Shown here piece by piece: positions 55,540 to 64,000 of a stretch of DNA of 64,000 nucleotides (positions are counted from its first letter, which is position 1; each line of letters begins with the position of its first letter). The position numbers were made by a program, and so were the translations under genes. The notes beneath the pieces were generated by a model. It did no database searches. It had not been told where the DNA came from and saw only the letters and a program-made list of their open reading frames with translations. Origin of the DNA: Flavobacterium gyeonganense (GTDB lineage Bacteria > Bacteroidota > Bacteroidia > Flavobacteriales > Flavobacteriaceae); assembly GCF_029625295.1 (NCBI RefSeq), contig NZ_CP121112.1:868001-932000 (forward strand), written 5' to 3'.

Positions 55540-56703
55540 CTATTTGCTCGCAAACATTTTCACGTCAGTTTCAGAAATTTCGCTTCCTCCCAGAATAATC
55601 AGTCTTTCAACCACATTTCGAAGTTCACGAATATTACCTGTCCAGTCGTATTCCTGCAATAATTTTATAGCTGAGGCCGAAAATACTTTCACTGCGTTTC
55701 CTTGTTCCGAAGCAATTTTTTCTGCAAAATGCGAAATCAAAGCCGGAATATCATCACGTCTTTCATTCAATGGCGGAACTTTAATTAAAATTACTGCCAG
55801 ACGATGGTATAAATCTTCACGGAAACGACCTTCTGCAATTTCTGTTTTCAAATCTTTATTGGTTGCGGCAACGACACGAACATCCACTTTGATGTCTTTA
55901 TCAGCACCAACCCTTGTAATCATACTTTCTTGTAATGCACGCAAAACTTTAGCTTGTGCAGAAAGACTCATATCTCCAATTTCATCCAGAAAAATGGTTC
56001 CTTTATCAGCCGCTTCAAATTTTCCCGCACGATCTTTCACTGCCGATGTAAATGCTCCTTTTACATGTCCAAACAACTCACTTTCGATCAATTCACTCGG
56101 AATAGCAGCACAGTTTACTTCAATTAAAGGAAAAGCAGAACGTTCGCTTTTTTCGTGTAACTGATGCGCTACTAATTCTTTACCTGTTCCGTTTGGTCCG
56201 GTAATTAAAACTCTTGCTTCTGTTGGAGCCACTTTATCAATCATTACTTTAATATGATTAATAGAATCACTGTCCCCAATCATTTCGTAGTTTTTGCTGA
56301 CTTTTTTCTTCAGAATTTTATTTTCAACTACTAATTGTTTTTTATCTAAAGCATTACGAACGGTGTTAAGTAAGCGGTTCAAATCCGGCGGTTTTGAAAT
56401 ATAATCAAAAGCTCCTAAACGCATCGTTTGAATCGCAGTTTCCATATCGCCATGCCCCGAAATCATGACCATCGGAATTTCTGGTTTTACTTTTTTTACT
56501 TCTTCCAAAACCTCAACACCATCCATTTTTGGCATTTTGATATCACACAAAACCAAATCGTAGTCGTTGTTTTTTATTTTTTCAAGTCCCGCAACACCAT
56601 CTTCAGCTTCATCAACCTGATACGAATCATTTTCTTCTGATAAAATTTTTACCAAAACTCTTCTGATTGCTGCTTCGTCTTCTATAATTAGTATCCTACT
56701 CAT
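55540..56703 (-). CDS. NtrC-family response regulator without DNA-binding domain
   Basis: 387 aa. Receiver domain 1-120 with the phosphoacceptor D in LVLCDIKMPKMDG (about D53). The AAA+ sigma-54 activator domain has Walker A GPNGTGKEL near 168, the loop GAFTSAVKD (normally GAFTGA), DEIGD Walker B, and REDLYHRLAVILIKVPPLNERRDDI. The sequence ends right after WTGNIRELRNVVERLIILGGSEISETDVKMFASK; the usual C-terminal Fis-type HTH is absent. It has no adjacent kinase. It probably activates sigma-54 promoters without specific DNA binding, or acts through a partner. Confidence 0.88.
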   Translation of the reverse strand: MSRILIIEDEAAIRRVLVKILSEENDSYQVDEAEDGVAGLEKIKNNDYDLVLCDIKMPKMDGVEVLEEVKKVKPEIPMVMISGHGDMETAIQTMRLGAFDYISKPPDLNRLLNTVRNALDKKQLVVENKILKKKVSKNYEMIGDSDSINHIKVMIDKVAPTEARVLITGPNGTGKELVAHQLHEKSERSAFPLIEVNCAAIPSELIESELFGHVKGAFTSAVKDRAGKFEAADKGTIFLDEIGDMSLSAQAKVLRALQESMITRVGADKDIKVDVRVVAATNKDLKTEIAEGRFREDLYHRLAVILIKVPPLNERRDDIPALISHFAEKIASEQGNAVKVFSASAIKLLQEYDWTGNIRELRNVVERLIILGGSEISETDVKMFASK

Positions 56704-56721
56704 ACTTCGTAATTTGGAATT

Positions 56722-58038
56722 TTAATACTTAAGCCATTTATACAATTCTTTCCATGTTGGCTTTTTGCCGTACATTAAAATACCTATGCGGTAAATTTTG
56801 GCAGCAAACCACACAACAAGGAAAAATGTAGCGAACAATAATGATACCGAAATTACGATTTGCCACCAGGGCACTCCAAAAGGAAGCCTCATTAACATTA
56901 CAATTGGCGACGTAAGCGGAATCATTGAAAAAATTACTGCAACACTTCCTTGCGGGTCATTTACAACTGTAAAAAATCCAATATAAACACTTAGGATTAA
57001 TGGCATTATGATGGGCAACAAAAATTGCTGCGAATCAGTCTGATTGTCTACCGCTGCTCCAATGGCTGCGTAAAATGAACTATATAGAAAATAACCTCCA
57101 ATAAAATAAACTATAAAGCCGGTTAAAATGCTGGCAATAGGTAAATTCCATAATTCAGCGATATACATTTGTGCAGAACCTGAAAGTTCATGTTGGGCTG
57201 CTTGCATTAATTCAGGAGAAACTCTTGCAGTTGGTCCAACATTGACTCCAAAAAATGCCGATGCGACAAACATCAATCCTAAGCCAATTATAGCCCATAT
57301 TATAAATTGTAACAAGCCCGCAAGCGAAGTCCCTACAATTTTACCAATCATTAACTGAAATGGTTTTACAGATGAAATAATGATTTCGATAATTCGGTTT
57401 GTTTTTTCTTCGATTACGCTTCGCATTACCATATTACCATAAATGATAATAAACATCATAATCAGATATCCAAAAGCACCTCCAATTCCGATTTTAATTT
57501 CATTCAGGCCTTTCAAACTTTCTTCTCCCGAAGCTTTAACTAAATGAATATTAACTTCTGATTGTGCTTTTTGAATTGCCAGTGTATCTAGTTTGGCGCT
57601 TTCGAGATTTAGTTTGGTAATTTTTGTTCCGATGATTTTCTGCGTGCCTTCTATAAAAGAAATACTTGGACTGTTATTCGAAATAAACTCAATTTTAGTT
57701 TCTAAATCTTTGTTATTTTTTGTTTTAGGAATAACAATTAATCCACTGAAATTTTCTTTTGTAATACTGTCTTTTAAAGCTTTTACATCCATTTCAGATA
57801 AATTGAGGTATCTAAATTCTGCTCCTTTTTTATTTTCTTTTAAAAAATCAGCAGCAAAAAGTCCGGTTTCATCATGAATCGCAATTCTTTTGGTTTCAGC
57901 TTTCATAGAACTCAGATAACCAATAAATCCGGCAATTGCTATAAATAATACCGGACTCAAAAAAGTCATAACAACAAAAGACTTATTACGGACTTTGGCA
58001 ATAAATTCTCTTTTTATAATTAATGAAATTATACTCAT
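56722..58038 (-). CDS. ABC-2 type transporter permease (NatB-like)
   Basis: 438 aa. One N-terminal membrane segment (about 20-42) is followed by a large extracytoplasmic loop (45-185) and then a cluster of five or six membrane segments (185-425). The order fits the ABC-2/NatB type, with conserved MRSVIEEKTNRIIEIIISSVKPFQLMIGKIVG at the start of the cluster. It exports a substrate with the ATPase encoded upstream (Na+ in NatAB; unknown here). It follows the ATPase gene with an 80-bp gap containing the 16-mer AATTCC repeat. Confidence 0.9.
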   Translation of the reverse strand: MSIISLIIKREFIAKVRNKSFVVMTFLSPVLFIAIAGFIGYLSSMKAETKRIAIHDETGLFAADFLKENKKGAEFRYLNLSEMDVKALKDSITKENFSGLIVIPKTKNNKDLETKIEFISNNSPSISFIEGTQKIIGTKITKLNLESAKLDTLAIQKAQSEVNIHLVKASGEESLKGLNEIKIGIGGAFGYLIMMFIIIYGNMVMRSVIEEKTNRIIEIIISSVKPFQLMIGKIVGTSLAGLLQFIIWAIIGLGLMFVASAFFGVNVGPTARVSPELMQAAQHELSGSAQMYIAELWNLPIASILTGFIVYFIGGYFLYSSFYAAIGAAVDNQTDSQQFLLPIIMPLILSVYIGFFTVVNDPQGSVAVIFSMIPLTSPIVMLMRLPFGVPWWQIVISVSLLFATFFLVVWFAAKIYRIGILMYGKKPTWKELYKWLKY

Positions 58039-58091
58039 ATATATTTATTTTCAAATTTTAAATCCCCGATTTTAATTGAATACATTTAGAA

Positions 58092-58107
58092 TTGGAATTT
58101 GGAATTT
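58092..58107 (+). repeat. AATTCCAA-type 16-mer
   Basis: TTGGAATTTGGAATTT, identical to the copy at 49816-49831 and the inverse of the one at 60366-60381. It lies between the ABC ATPase and permease genes. Confidence 0.55.
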
Positions 58108-58118
58108 AATTTTGGAGT

Positions 58119-59048
58119 TTAATTTTTATTTTCAGTTACAGTTTGAATAAAAATATCGTTTATAGCGGGGATTTTCTCAACGAAATGTGTTACTTGTCCG
58201 CGTTGAGTCAATATATTTAATAATTCGTTCGGCGCTGCGTTCCCAATCTGAATATTTAATTTCAAATCTTCATTTAAAGATTTAAAATTAGCCGGTGAAA
58301 CGGTAAACTTCTGAGTAATATCATACATCAAACCTTCCACATTATTGGTCAGTATTCCAACTTCAAAACTATTCGTTCGAAATTCACGTTTTACATCACT
58401 AACCTTTCCCTCTATTAACTTATTCGATTTATGAATTAAGGCAATATGATCACAAAGCTCCTCAACACTTTCCATTCGGTGTGTCGAAAAAATAATGGTA
58501 GAACCCTGTTCTTTCAATGCCAGAATCTCGTCTTTAATAACGTTAGCGTTTACCGGATCAAAACCCGAAAAAGGCTCATCAAAAATCAACAATTTTGGTT
58601 TATGCAAAACACAAACCACAAACTGAATTTTTTGTGCCATTCCTTTAGAAAGCTCCTGAATTTTCTTGTTCCACCAACCCTGAATCCCCAAGCGGTCAAA
58701 CCAAAAATCAAGCTGTTGTTTCGCTTCAGTTTTAGAAAGCCCTTTCATTTGTGCGAGATACAAACATTGTTCGCCTACTTTCATCGAACTGTATAAACCT
58801 CTTTCTTCCGGAAGATATCCTATTGTCTGCACATGTTTTGGCTGTAGTTTTTCTCCATCCAGAATAACTTCACCGCTATCCGGCAGGGTAATTTGATTGA
58901 TAATTCGGATGAGGGACGTTTTTCCGGCACCATTTGGACCTAATAATCCGTAAATACTGCCTTTTGGGACATTTAATGAAACTTCATTAAGTGCGACATA
59001 GTCACCATATCGTTTTACTACTTTATGGACTTCTAGTAAGTTGCTCAT
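58119..59048 (-). CDS. ABC transporter ATP-binding protein (NatA-like)
   Basis: 309 aa. Walker A GPNGAGKTSLIR near 36, signature LSKGMAQKIQ near 138, Walker B LLIFDEPFSGFDPVN, H-loop STHRM. The C-terminal 90 residues (DVKREFRTNSFEVGIL to the end) form the extra domain seen in NatA-like and BcrA-like ATPases. With the downstream permease it forms a two-gene exporter. Confidence 0.92.
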   Translation of the reverse strand: MSNLLEVHKVVKRYGDYVALNEVSLNVPKGSIYGLLGPNGAGKTSLIRIINQITLPDSGEVILDGEKLQPKHVQTIGYLPEERGLYSSMKVGEQCLYLAQMKGLSKTEAKQQLDFWFDRLGIQGWWNKKIQELSKGMAQKIQFVVCVLHKPKLLIFDEPFSGFDPVNANVIKDEILALKEQGSTIIFSTHRMESVEELCDHIALIHKSNKLIEGKVSDVKREFRTNSFEVGILTNNVEGLMYDITQKFTVSPANFKSLNEDLKLNIQIGNAAPNELLNILTQRGQVTHFVEKIPAINDIFIQTVTENKN

Positions 59049-59142
59049 GCGATTTTTTAGATTTTCTGCGTCAATTTGACTATTGTGGCTTTGCGCCTGT
59101 AAAAGTAAATAATTCGTATTGAATCTTTGTCAGAATAAAGAA

Positions 59143-59177
59143 AAAACCCATTCTAAATTTACAGTAGAATGGGTTTT
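59143..59177 (-). terminator. Terminator after dnaJ
   Basis: AAAACCCATTCTA (59143-59155) and TAGAATGGGTTTT (59165-59177), 13 bp perfect, followed on the minus strand by a U-rich tail. Confidence 0.88.
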
Positions 59178-59206
59178 ATAAGTACTTATTGTTTATAAAA
59201 TATAGT

Positions 59207-60313
59207 TTATGAAAACATATCTTTTACTTTTTCAAAAAATGATTTTTCTGATTTTTCAGGATTAGGAACAAAATGTTCATTATTTAAAGCATTTTCAAAA
59301 AATTGCTTTTGCTCTTTGTTCAACGTTTTTGGCGTCCATACGTTTACGTGAACTAATAAATCCCCGTTTCCGTATCCGTTTAAGCTTGGAATACCTTTTC
59401 CTTTTAATCTTAAGATTTTTCCGGATTGGATTCCTTCTTCGAGTTTAATACGCACTTTTCCATTTATTGCTTCTATATCTTTAGAAACTCCTAAAACTGC
59501 TTCAGGGAAACTGATATACAAGTCGTAATGAACATTTTCACCTTCACGTTTTAAGAATTCGTGCTCAACCTCTTCGATAGCAACGATTAAATCTCCAGGG
59601 ATGCTGTTTCCGGGAGCATCATTTCCTTTATTAGACACTTTCAACTGCATTCCATCAGTAACCCCTGCAGGAATTTTGATTGACACTGTCTCGTCCTCCT
59701 GAACCATTCCCTGAGCATCCGCTTCAGAAGGTCTTTTATCAAGAATTTGTCCAGAACCACCACATGTAGGACAAGTAGATGCAGACTGCATTCTTCCTAA
59801 AATCGTGTTTGTGACACGCATTACCTGACCTTGCCCGTTACAAGTCGAACAGGTTTTGTAAGTAACGCCTTTAGCCTGAACTTTACGTTTTACTTTTACT
59901 TTTTTCTCAACTCCATTTGCTATTTCTTCTAAAGTAAGTTTTACCTTAATTCGAAGATTACTTCCTTTAGCACGACGAGGACCTCCGCCTCCGCCTCCGA
60001 AACCGCCAAATCCGCCTCCAAAGATATCACCAAACTGGCTGAAAATGTCATCCATATTCATACCACCATGACCTCCAAATCCGCCGGAACCATCAAATGC
60101 CTGATGACCGTACTGATCATACTTTGCTTTTTTCTGCGGATCACTCAAAACTTCATAAGCCTCTGCCGCAAGTTTAAAGTTTTCTTCTGCCTCTTTGTCA
60201 CCTGGATTTTTATCAGGATGATACTTTAAAGCACTTTTTCGATATGCTTTTTTAATTTCGGCAGCATCTGCATTTTTTGAAATGCCCAGTATTTCGTAAA
60301 AATCTTTTTTCAT
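59207..60313 (-). CDS. dnaJ: Chaperone DnaJ
   Basis: 368 aa. The J domain (1-65) has the HPD motif in YHPDKNPGD, followed by a G/F-rich linker (GGFGGHGGMNMDDIF). The zinc region contains only two CxxCxGxG motifs (CSTCNGQG and CPTCGGSG) instead of four. The C-terminal peptide-binding domains follow (KIPAGVTDGMQLKVSNKG, LRLKGKGIPSLNGYGNGDLLV). It works with DnaK and GrpE in protein folding. It follows grpE by 97 bp on the same strand. Confidence 0.95.
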   Translation of the reverse strand: MKKDFYEILGISKNADAAEIKKAYRKSALKYHPDKNPGDKEAEENFKLAAEAYEVLSDPQKKAKYDQYGHQAFDGSGGFGGHGGMNMDDIFSQFGDIFGGGFGGFGGGGGGPRRAKGSNLRIKVKLTLEEIANGVEKKVKVKRKVQAKGVTYKTCSTCNGQGQVMRVTNTILGRMQSASTCPTCGGSGQILDKRPSEADAQGMVQEDETVSIKIPAGVTDGMQLKVSNKGNDAPGNSIPGDLIVAIEEVEHEFLKREGENVHYDLYISFPEAVLGVSKDIEAINGKVRIKLEEGIQSGKILRLKGKGIPSLNGYGNGDLLVHVNVWTPKTLNKEQKQFFENALNNEHFVPNPEKSEKSFFEKVKDMFS

Positions 60314-60365
60314 AATTAGGTTTAAATTGCTTCGCCAGTTCGCTAGCGCTTGTGCCCAAATTTTA

Positions 60366-60381
60366 AAATTCCAAATTCCAA
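60366..60381 (-). repeat. AATTCCAA-type 16-mer, inverted
   Basis: AAATTCCAAATTCCAA on the plus strand is the exact inverse of the 16-mer at 49816-49831 and 58092-58107. It lies between grpE and dnaJ. Confidence 0.55.
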
Positions 60382-60410
60382 AAATGAGCTGAAATTCCTA
60401 TTTGCATTTT

Positions 60411-60989
60411 TTAGTTTCCAACAACAACTTTAGGAAAACGAATAATTTTGTCTCCTAATTTGTATCCTTTTTCAATAACATCAACAATTTTCCCTTTCAA
60501 TTTATCAGACGGAGCCGGAATTTGTGTAATTGCCTCAGCTACATCTGCATTAAAAGCATCGCCAGCCTGAATTTCAACCTGTTCTAAGCCTTTTCCAATT
60601 AAAGTGCTTTTTAGTTTTTCATGAATCAGCTCTACGCCTTTTTTTAAGTTTTCATCTTCAGATTTGTTGATTTCCACAGCAGCTCTGTCAAAATCATCCA
60701 AAACAGGCAACATTGCAAGTAAAACTTCCTGATTAGCAGTTTTAAACAAGTCAATACGTTCTTTTGAAGTTCTTTTTTTGTAATTTTCAAATTCAGCAAA
60801 TAATCTCAAAAACTTATCTTTTTCTTTAGCTAAGTCCTGGGCTAACTGCTCCTCAACACTTAATTCTTCAACAATTAATTGCTCTCCATTAGCGTTATTC
60901 TCTATAGTTGATTCATCTAATTCCTGATCGAATTCTGTATTTTCCGTAGTCATATTACTTTTATTTTTAAAAATATTTTTAAACTTCAT
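60411..60989 (-). CDS. grpE: Nucleotide exchange factor GrpE
   Basis: 192 aa. An acidic N-terminus precedes the long coiled coil (EEQLAQDLAKEKDKFLRLFAEFENYKKRTSKERIDLF). The beta domain follows (LLAMLPVLDDFDRAAVE, GKGLEQVEIQAGDAF, VIEKGYKLGDKIIRFPKVVVGN). It releases ADP from DnaK. An internal ATG at 60953 is an alternative start. The promoter at 61043-61012 fits the ATG at 60989. Confidence 0.94.
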   Translation of the reverse strand: MKFKNIFKNKSNMTTENTEFDQELDESTIENNANGEQLIVEELSVEEQLAQDLAKEKDKFLRLFAEFENYKKRTSKERIDLFKTANQEVLLAMLPVLDDFDRAAVEINKSEDENLKKGVELIHEKLKSTLIGKGLEQVEIQAGDAFNADVAEAITQIPAPSDKLKGKIVDVIEKGYKLGDKIIRFPKVVVGN

Positions 60990-61304
60990 TTTATTTCTTT
61001 CTGTTGGATTGCAAAAGTACTGCCAAATCTTCTAAAATGTCAAATTGTCACTCTTAAAATTAGATTCCACTATAAGCTACTATTTCTTAAAGAAAAATTT
61101 AATATAATTTTAAGACTATTACGTTTTCGTTTGTTATATATTTGAGACCGAAACCAAATCATTGTTAAAACCTATCAAAGTTTGAATTTAAGGGTTAGCC
61201 TCGGCTTATATAAATTATTAATTCAAGTTTACCTTATATTAAAAAAAGCTTCGCCAAATTGACGAAGCTTTTTTTTATTTTAATTACTTTACTATTTGTA
61301 TTTG
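60990..61304. promoter_or_regulatory. Intergenic region with grpE promoter
   Basis: On the minus strand TTG (61043-61041), 21 nt, TACTTTTG (61019-61012) form a consensus promoter for grpE-dnaJ. No heat-shock inverted repeat (CIRCE) was seen. The tRNA-Trp terminator lies at 61241-61275; the AT-rich rest holds nothing I can identify. Confidence 0.6.
61241..61275 (-). terminator. Terminator after tRNA-Trp
   Basis: AAAAAAAGCTTCG (61241-61253) and CGAAGCTTTTTTT (61263-61275), 13 bp perfect, 9-nt loop. Confidence 0.88.
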
Positions 61305-61375
61305 CACGGGCGGAGGGATTCGAACCCCCATCAACGGTTTTGGAGACCGCTATTCTACCCTTGAACTACGCCCGT
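61305..61375 (-). tRNA. tRNA-Trp (anticodon CCA)
   Basis: On the minus strand the acceptor ACGGGCG pairs with CGCCCGT and the discriminator is G. The anticodon arm is CGGTCTCCAAAACCG with loop CTCCAAA, anticodon CCA. The T-loop is GGTTCGAATCC. The length is 71 nt and the 3' CCA is not encoded. It stands alone, flanked by a promoter-like sequence (TTG at 61418-61416, 20 nt, TTATTTTG at 61395-61388) and a terminator. Confidence 0.95.
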
Positions 61376-61387
61376 AACTTGAGGCCG

Positions 61388-61418
61388 CAAAATAAACTGT
61401 TTTTTTCCTGTTCCGCAA
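61388..61418 (-). promoter_or_regulatory. Promoter of tRNA-Trp
   Basis: TTG (61418-61416), 20-nt spacer and TTATTTTG (61395-61388), one mismatch to TAnnTTTG, 13 nt before the tRNA 5' end. Confidence 0.5.
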
Positions 61419-61527
61419 ATTAATTGACGTAGATTTTAAAAATATTTAAGCTGATGAGTGCCGATTTATTTCAATCAAAAGTCAATCAGATCTGCTTTAA
61501 TCTGTGACAGAACACTTTACTATCAAC

Positions 61528-62955
61528 TTATGCAAGTAAAGCATTTTTCAATCCTTCAAAATCAACCGAAACCTGCTCACCTGTTACTAAATTTTTAAGC
61601 GAATAAGAATTTGAAGCAATTTCCTGATCGCCTGCAATTACTGCAAAAGGAATCAAACGTTTGTCTGCATATTGAAATTGCTTCCCAACTTTTACGTTAT
61701 CCGGATACAATTCTACTTTTATATTTTCCTGTCTTAATTTCTGAATTGCCTGCGAAGCATACAACGCTTCTTTATCTCCATAATTGACAAACAACGCTTT
61801 TGATGTTGCAGCAACCGTTTCGGGGAATAATTGCAATTCTTCCAAAACCAGATAAATTCGGTCTAGTCCAAAAGAAATTCCAACACCGCTCATATTTTTC
61901 AAACCAAAAATACCGGTCAAATCGTCGTATCTTCCACCCCCGCCTATTGAACCTATCGAAACTGTTTTTGGAGCTGCTACTTCAAAAATAGCACCGGTGT
62001 AGTAATTTAAACCTCGGGCCAAAGTTACATCTAAATCTAAAATCGCAGTTGAAAGTCCTAATTCAGCAACATTGTCACATATAAACTTCAGTTCTTCAAC
62101 ACCTTTCATTCCTTCTTCTGATGAAGCTAGTAACTCTGAAAGCTGCTTGATTTTATCTGCAAAAGTTCCACTAAAGCTAAAAAGCGGCTGTAGTTTTACC
62201 AACGCTGTTTCAGAAATACCTTTTTCGATCATTTCTTTCTTTACGCCATCTTCTCCAATTTTATCTAATTTATCAAGAGCAACTGTAAAATCAATTAATT
62301 TATCTGAAGCACCGATAACTTCAGCGATTCCAGATAATATTTTTCTGTTATTGATTTTAATCGTTACACCTTCTAAACCTAAAGATGTAAAAACCGTATC
62401 ATATAACTGAACTAATTCTACTTCCTGCCAAAGTGACTTTGAACCTACAACGTCGGCATCACATTGAAAAAACTCTCTAAAACGGCCTTTTTGCGGACGA
62501 TCTGCTCTCCAAACCGGCTGAATTTGATATCTTTTAAAAGGAAATTCGATTTCGTTTTGATGCTGTACAACATATCTTGCAAACGGAACAGTCAAATCAT
62601 AACGCAATGCTTTTTCTGAAATTCTGCTTGTAAACTTATTCAACTCAATTCTTTGATCAACATTAATTGTTTCTGCCGAATTAGTCTGAAGCACTTCTAA
62701 AGATTGCGGCAATTCGATTTTATTTTTATTGAAGAAAAAATTTCCCGAATTCAATATCTTAAAAATCAAACGATCACCTTCTTCTCCATATTTTCCCATG
62801 AGGGTATCTGAATTTTCAAACGAAGGCGTTTCAATTGGCTGAAACCCAAATTTCTCAAAATTAGTTTTTATCGTTTGAATAATATATTGACGCTTTGACA
62901 CCTCTGCAGGTGAAAAATCTCTTGTCCCTTGTGGTATACTTGGTTTTGAAGCCAT
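61528..62955 (-). CDS. hisS: Histidine-tRNA ligase
   Basis: 475 aa. Class II motifs: motif 1 [18 protein letters not shown], motif 2 [22 protein letters not shown], histidine motif [14 protein letters not shown] and motif 3 [15 protein letters not shown] plus [17 protein letters not shown]. The C-terminal anticodon-binding domain follows ([26 protein letters not shown]). It is slightly longer than the E. coli enzyme, as usual in Bacteroidota. No promoter was identified in the 249-bp gap upstream, which holds TAGATTTC repeats. Confidence 0.96.
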   Translation of the reverse strand: MASKPSIPQGTRDFSPAEVSKRQYIIQTIKTNFEKFGFQPIETPSFENSDTLMGKYGEEGDRLIFKILNSGNFFFNKNKIELPQSLEVLQTNSAETINVDQRIELNKFTSRISEKALRYDLTVPFARYVVQHQNEIEFPFKRYQIQPVWRADRPQKGRFREFFQCDADVVGSKSLWQEVELVQLYDTVFTSLGLEGVTIKINNRKILSGIAEVIGASDKLIDFTVALDKLDKIGEDGVKKEMIEKGISETALVKLQPLFSFSGTFADKIKQLSELLASSEEGMKGVEELKFICDNVAELGLSTAILDLDVTLARGLNYYTGAIFEVAAPKTVSIGSIGGGGRYDDLTGIFGLKNMSGVGISFGLDRIYLVLEELQLFPETVAATSKALFVNYGDKEALYASQAIQKLRQENIKVELYPDNVKVGKQFQYADKRLIPFAVIAGDQEIASNSYSLKNLVTGEQVSVDFEGLKNALLA

Positions 62956-62956
62956 C

Positions 62957-63204
62957 TTTTTTTATTTTAGATTTCTGATTTTAGATTTTAGATTTCTTTG
63001 AAACTAAAATACAAAACCTTTAAAATTAATTTATTTCTAGATTTTTTTGATTGTTGATTTTGACATTTCGCCTTTAAGACTTTAGGACTTTCCAACTTTC
63101 AACTTAATTTAAAATCGCCTGCAAATATCTTACTTTTTAGAATAAATAATAACACTTCGAAAACAAACTTGTAACAAAAACCGTATTTTCGTGACAAATT
63201 GTTC
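62957..63204. repeat. Intergenic TTAGATTTC repeats between hisS and a MacB-type permease
   Basis: TTTTAGATTTCTGATTTTAGATTTTAGATTTC-like units lie at about 62966-62998 and repeat a pattern seen at 55.5 kb (TTTTAGATTTATGATTTTAGATTTCAG). They probably belong to a dispersed AT-rich intergenic repeat. Confidence 0.5.
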
Positions 63205-64000
63205 ATGATGCTAAAATTATTTAAAGAAAATATCCGGATTGCTTTTGGTTCTATCAAAACGCAATTGCTGCGAACTATTCTTACGGTATTGATTATCGCT
63301 ATCGGAATTACAGCTTTGGTTGGGATTTTGACTGTTGTAACTGCACTTGAAAATACGGTTTCGACTAATTTTGCATCTATGGGAGCGAACACTTTCAACA
63401 TTAATCAATACGAAAATACCGTTAAAAACCGTGGCGGAAATGAACGCGAGATCATCAACCCGATTATTTCATACCCTGAAGCTGTCGCTTTTAAAAACAA
63501 ATACAAATACCCGTTTACGGAAACTTCTCTTTCATTTACAGCAACTTCAAAAGCCGAAGTCAAATATCTAGATCAAAAAACAGATCCGGAAATCACAATT
63601 GTTGGTGTCGACGAACATTTTATAGGCAACTCCGGGTTAGAAATCAATTCAGGACGCCCATTCAATCAGTTTGATATCGATAATAATACCTATTCCTGTG
63701 TGGTAGGTTCCGATTTCGAGAAGGGTTTATTAAAAGATGTCAATCCAATCGATAAAATTATTTCAATCCGAGGTGCGCGTTTTAAAGTTATTGGAGTTTT
63801 AAAAGAAAAAGGTTCTACTTTCGGAAACAGTCAGGACTTAAGAGTTTTAATCCCGATTCAGGTAGCACGCTCGTTATTCACAGCTCCAAACATCAACTAT
63901 ACCATAAGCGTAATGGTCTCTAAAAAAGAACTTTTAGACCAGGCTGTTGATAACGCAACCAGTACGATGAGAAGAGTTCGAAAACTTAGTCCGGTTCGTG
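63205..64000 (+). CDS. MacB-type ABC transporter permease (partial at window end)
   Basis: The first 265 codons are in the window, without a stop. MMLKLFKENIRIAFGSIKTQLLRTILTVLIIAIGITALVGIL gives the cytosolic helix and first membrane segment of the MacB/FtsX fold. The periplasmic MacB_PCD follows (MGANTFNINQY, SGLEINSGRPFNQFDIDN, VVGSDFEKGLL, GARFKVIGVLKEKGSTFGNSQDLRVLIPIQVA). No ATPase is adjacent in the window; the MacB/LolD-type ATPase at 15399 is an unlinked candidate partner. The ATG at 63205 is followed by a second in-frame ATG at 63208. Confidence 0.9.
   Translation, partial: MMLKLFKENIRIAFGSIKTQLLRTILTVLIIAIGITALVGILTVVTALENTVSTNFASMGANTFNINQYENTVKNRGGNEREIINPIISYPEAVAFKNKYKYPFTETSLSFTATSKAEVKYLDQKTDPEITIVGVDEHFIGNSGLEINSGRPFNQFDIDNNTYSCVVGSDFEKGLLKDVNPIDKIISIRGARFKVIGVLKEKGSTFGNSQDLRVLIPIQVARSLFTAPNINYTISVMVSKKELLDQAVDNATSTMRRVRKLSPVR

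Noticed and set aside
60990..61240. Heat-shock CIRCE operator ahead of grpE-dnaJ
   Set aside because: No 9-bp inverted repeat of the TTAGCACTC type was found.

Overview
The window looks like a chromosomal segment of a Flavobacterium or close relative (Bacteroidota). The DNA is AT-rich. Intergenic regions carry the Bacteroidota promoter pattern TTG, 17-23 nt, TAnnTTTG. There is a type IX secretion (T9SS) sorting domain, SecA has the large insertion usual in flavobacteria, and there are many M/F/L-rich lipoproteins with a Bacteroidota lipobox. Most genes are housekeeping or core genes. No prophage, insertion sequence, CRISPR array or rRNA was seen. One tRNA gene (tRNA-Trp, CCA anticodon) is present.

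Layout. 1-9166 (minus strand): a surface-protein pair. A 2318-aa protein has seven leucine-rich modules, a dockerin doublet and a T9SS tail. It is followed 34 bp later by a protein, running off the window, that starts with a cohesin-like domain and continues with CARDB- and Calx-beta-like domains. 9.6-20.6 kb: metY, an ABC-F ATPase, an FKBP lipoprotein, a frameshifted methyltransferase, a DUF6565 lipoprotein, a MacB/LolD-type ATPase, a cobalamin adenosyltransferase, a DUF2795 protein and secA (frameshifted). 20.6-25.1 kb: a CNGRC-motif membrane protein, a TonB-dependent receptor and a PepSY protein, probably a metal-uptake locus. 25.1-30.1 kb: a TrmH-family methyltransferase, a frameshifted BNR_4 lipoprotein, sirtuin, a fatty-acid hydroxylase-family protein and purB. 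30.3-38.6 kb: a CPA2 antiporter, 1-Cys peroxiredoxin, a frameshifted auxin-efflux-type carrier, a Crp-like regulator, a DoxX-like protein, an Rrf2 regulator with its YwnB-like oxidoreductase, and meaB. 38.8-44.2 kb: an LTA-synthase-like sulfatase, MATE transporter, outer-membrane barrel and PPK2. 45.6-48.3 kb: an ECF sigma/anti-sigma operon whose accessory proteins carry TonB-plug-like signatures. 48.3-56.7 kb: scramblase-like, SDR, mtaB, HAD phosphatase, DUF2007, alpha/beta hydrolase, a one-domain DEAD-like protein and an NtrC-type regulator without its DNA-binding domain. 56.7-64 kb: a NatAB-type ABC transporter, grpE-dnaJ, tRNA-Trp, hisS and the start of a MacB-type permease.

Three observations stand out. 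(1) The dockerin-bearing LRR protein sits next to a cohesin-like protein, suggesting a cell-surface docking pair. (2) Three dispersed intergenic elements (23.3, 30.2 and 44.3 kb) share one RNA fold. Their closing helices differ in sequence but keep pairing (CCAG/CTGG, CCTG/CAGG, CCCG/CGGG), and two of them share an 11-nt hairpin loop, GACCAGCGGAA. Both loop-bearing copies lie directly upstream of a gene on the same strand. (3) Two copies of TGTAAC-N7-ATTAC flank the Rrf2 gene and precede its neighbour, a likely operator pair.

The sequence carries five apparent single-base indels in A/T homopolymers across four genes, including the essential secA. Base-calling or assembly error is the simplest explanation, so those genes are probably intact in the organism.
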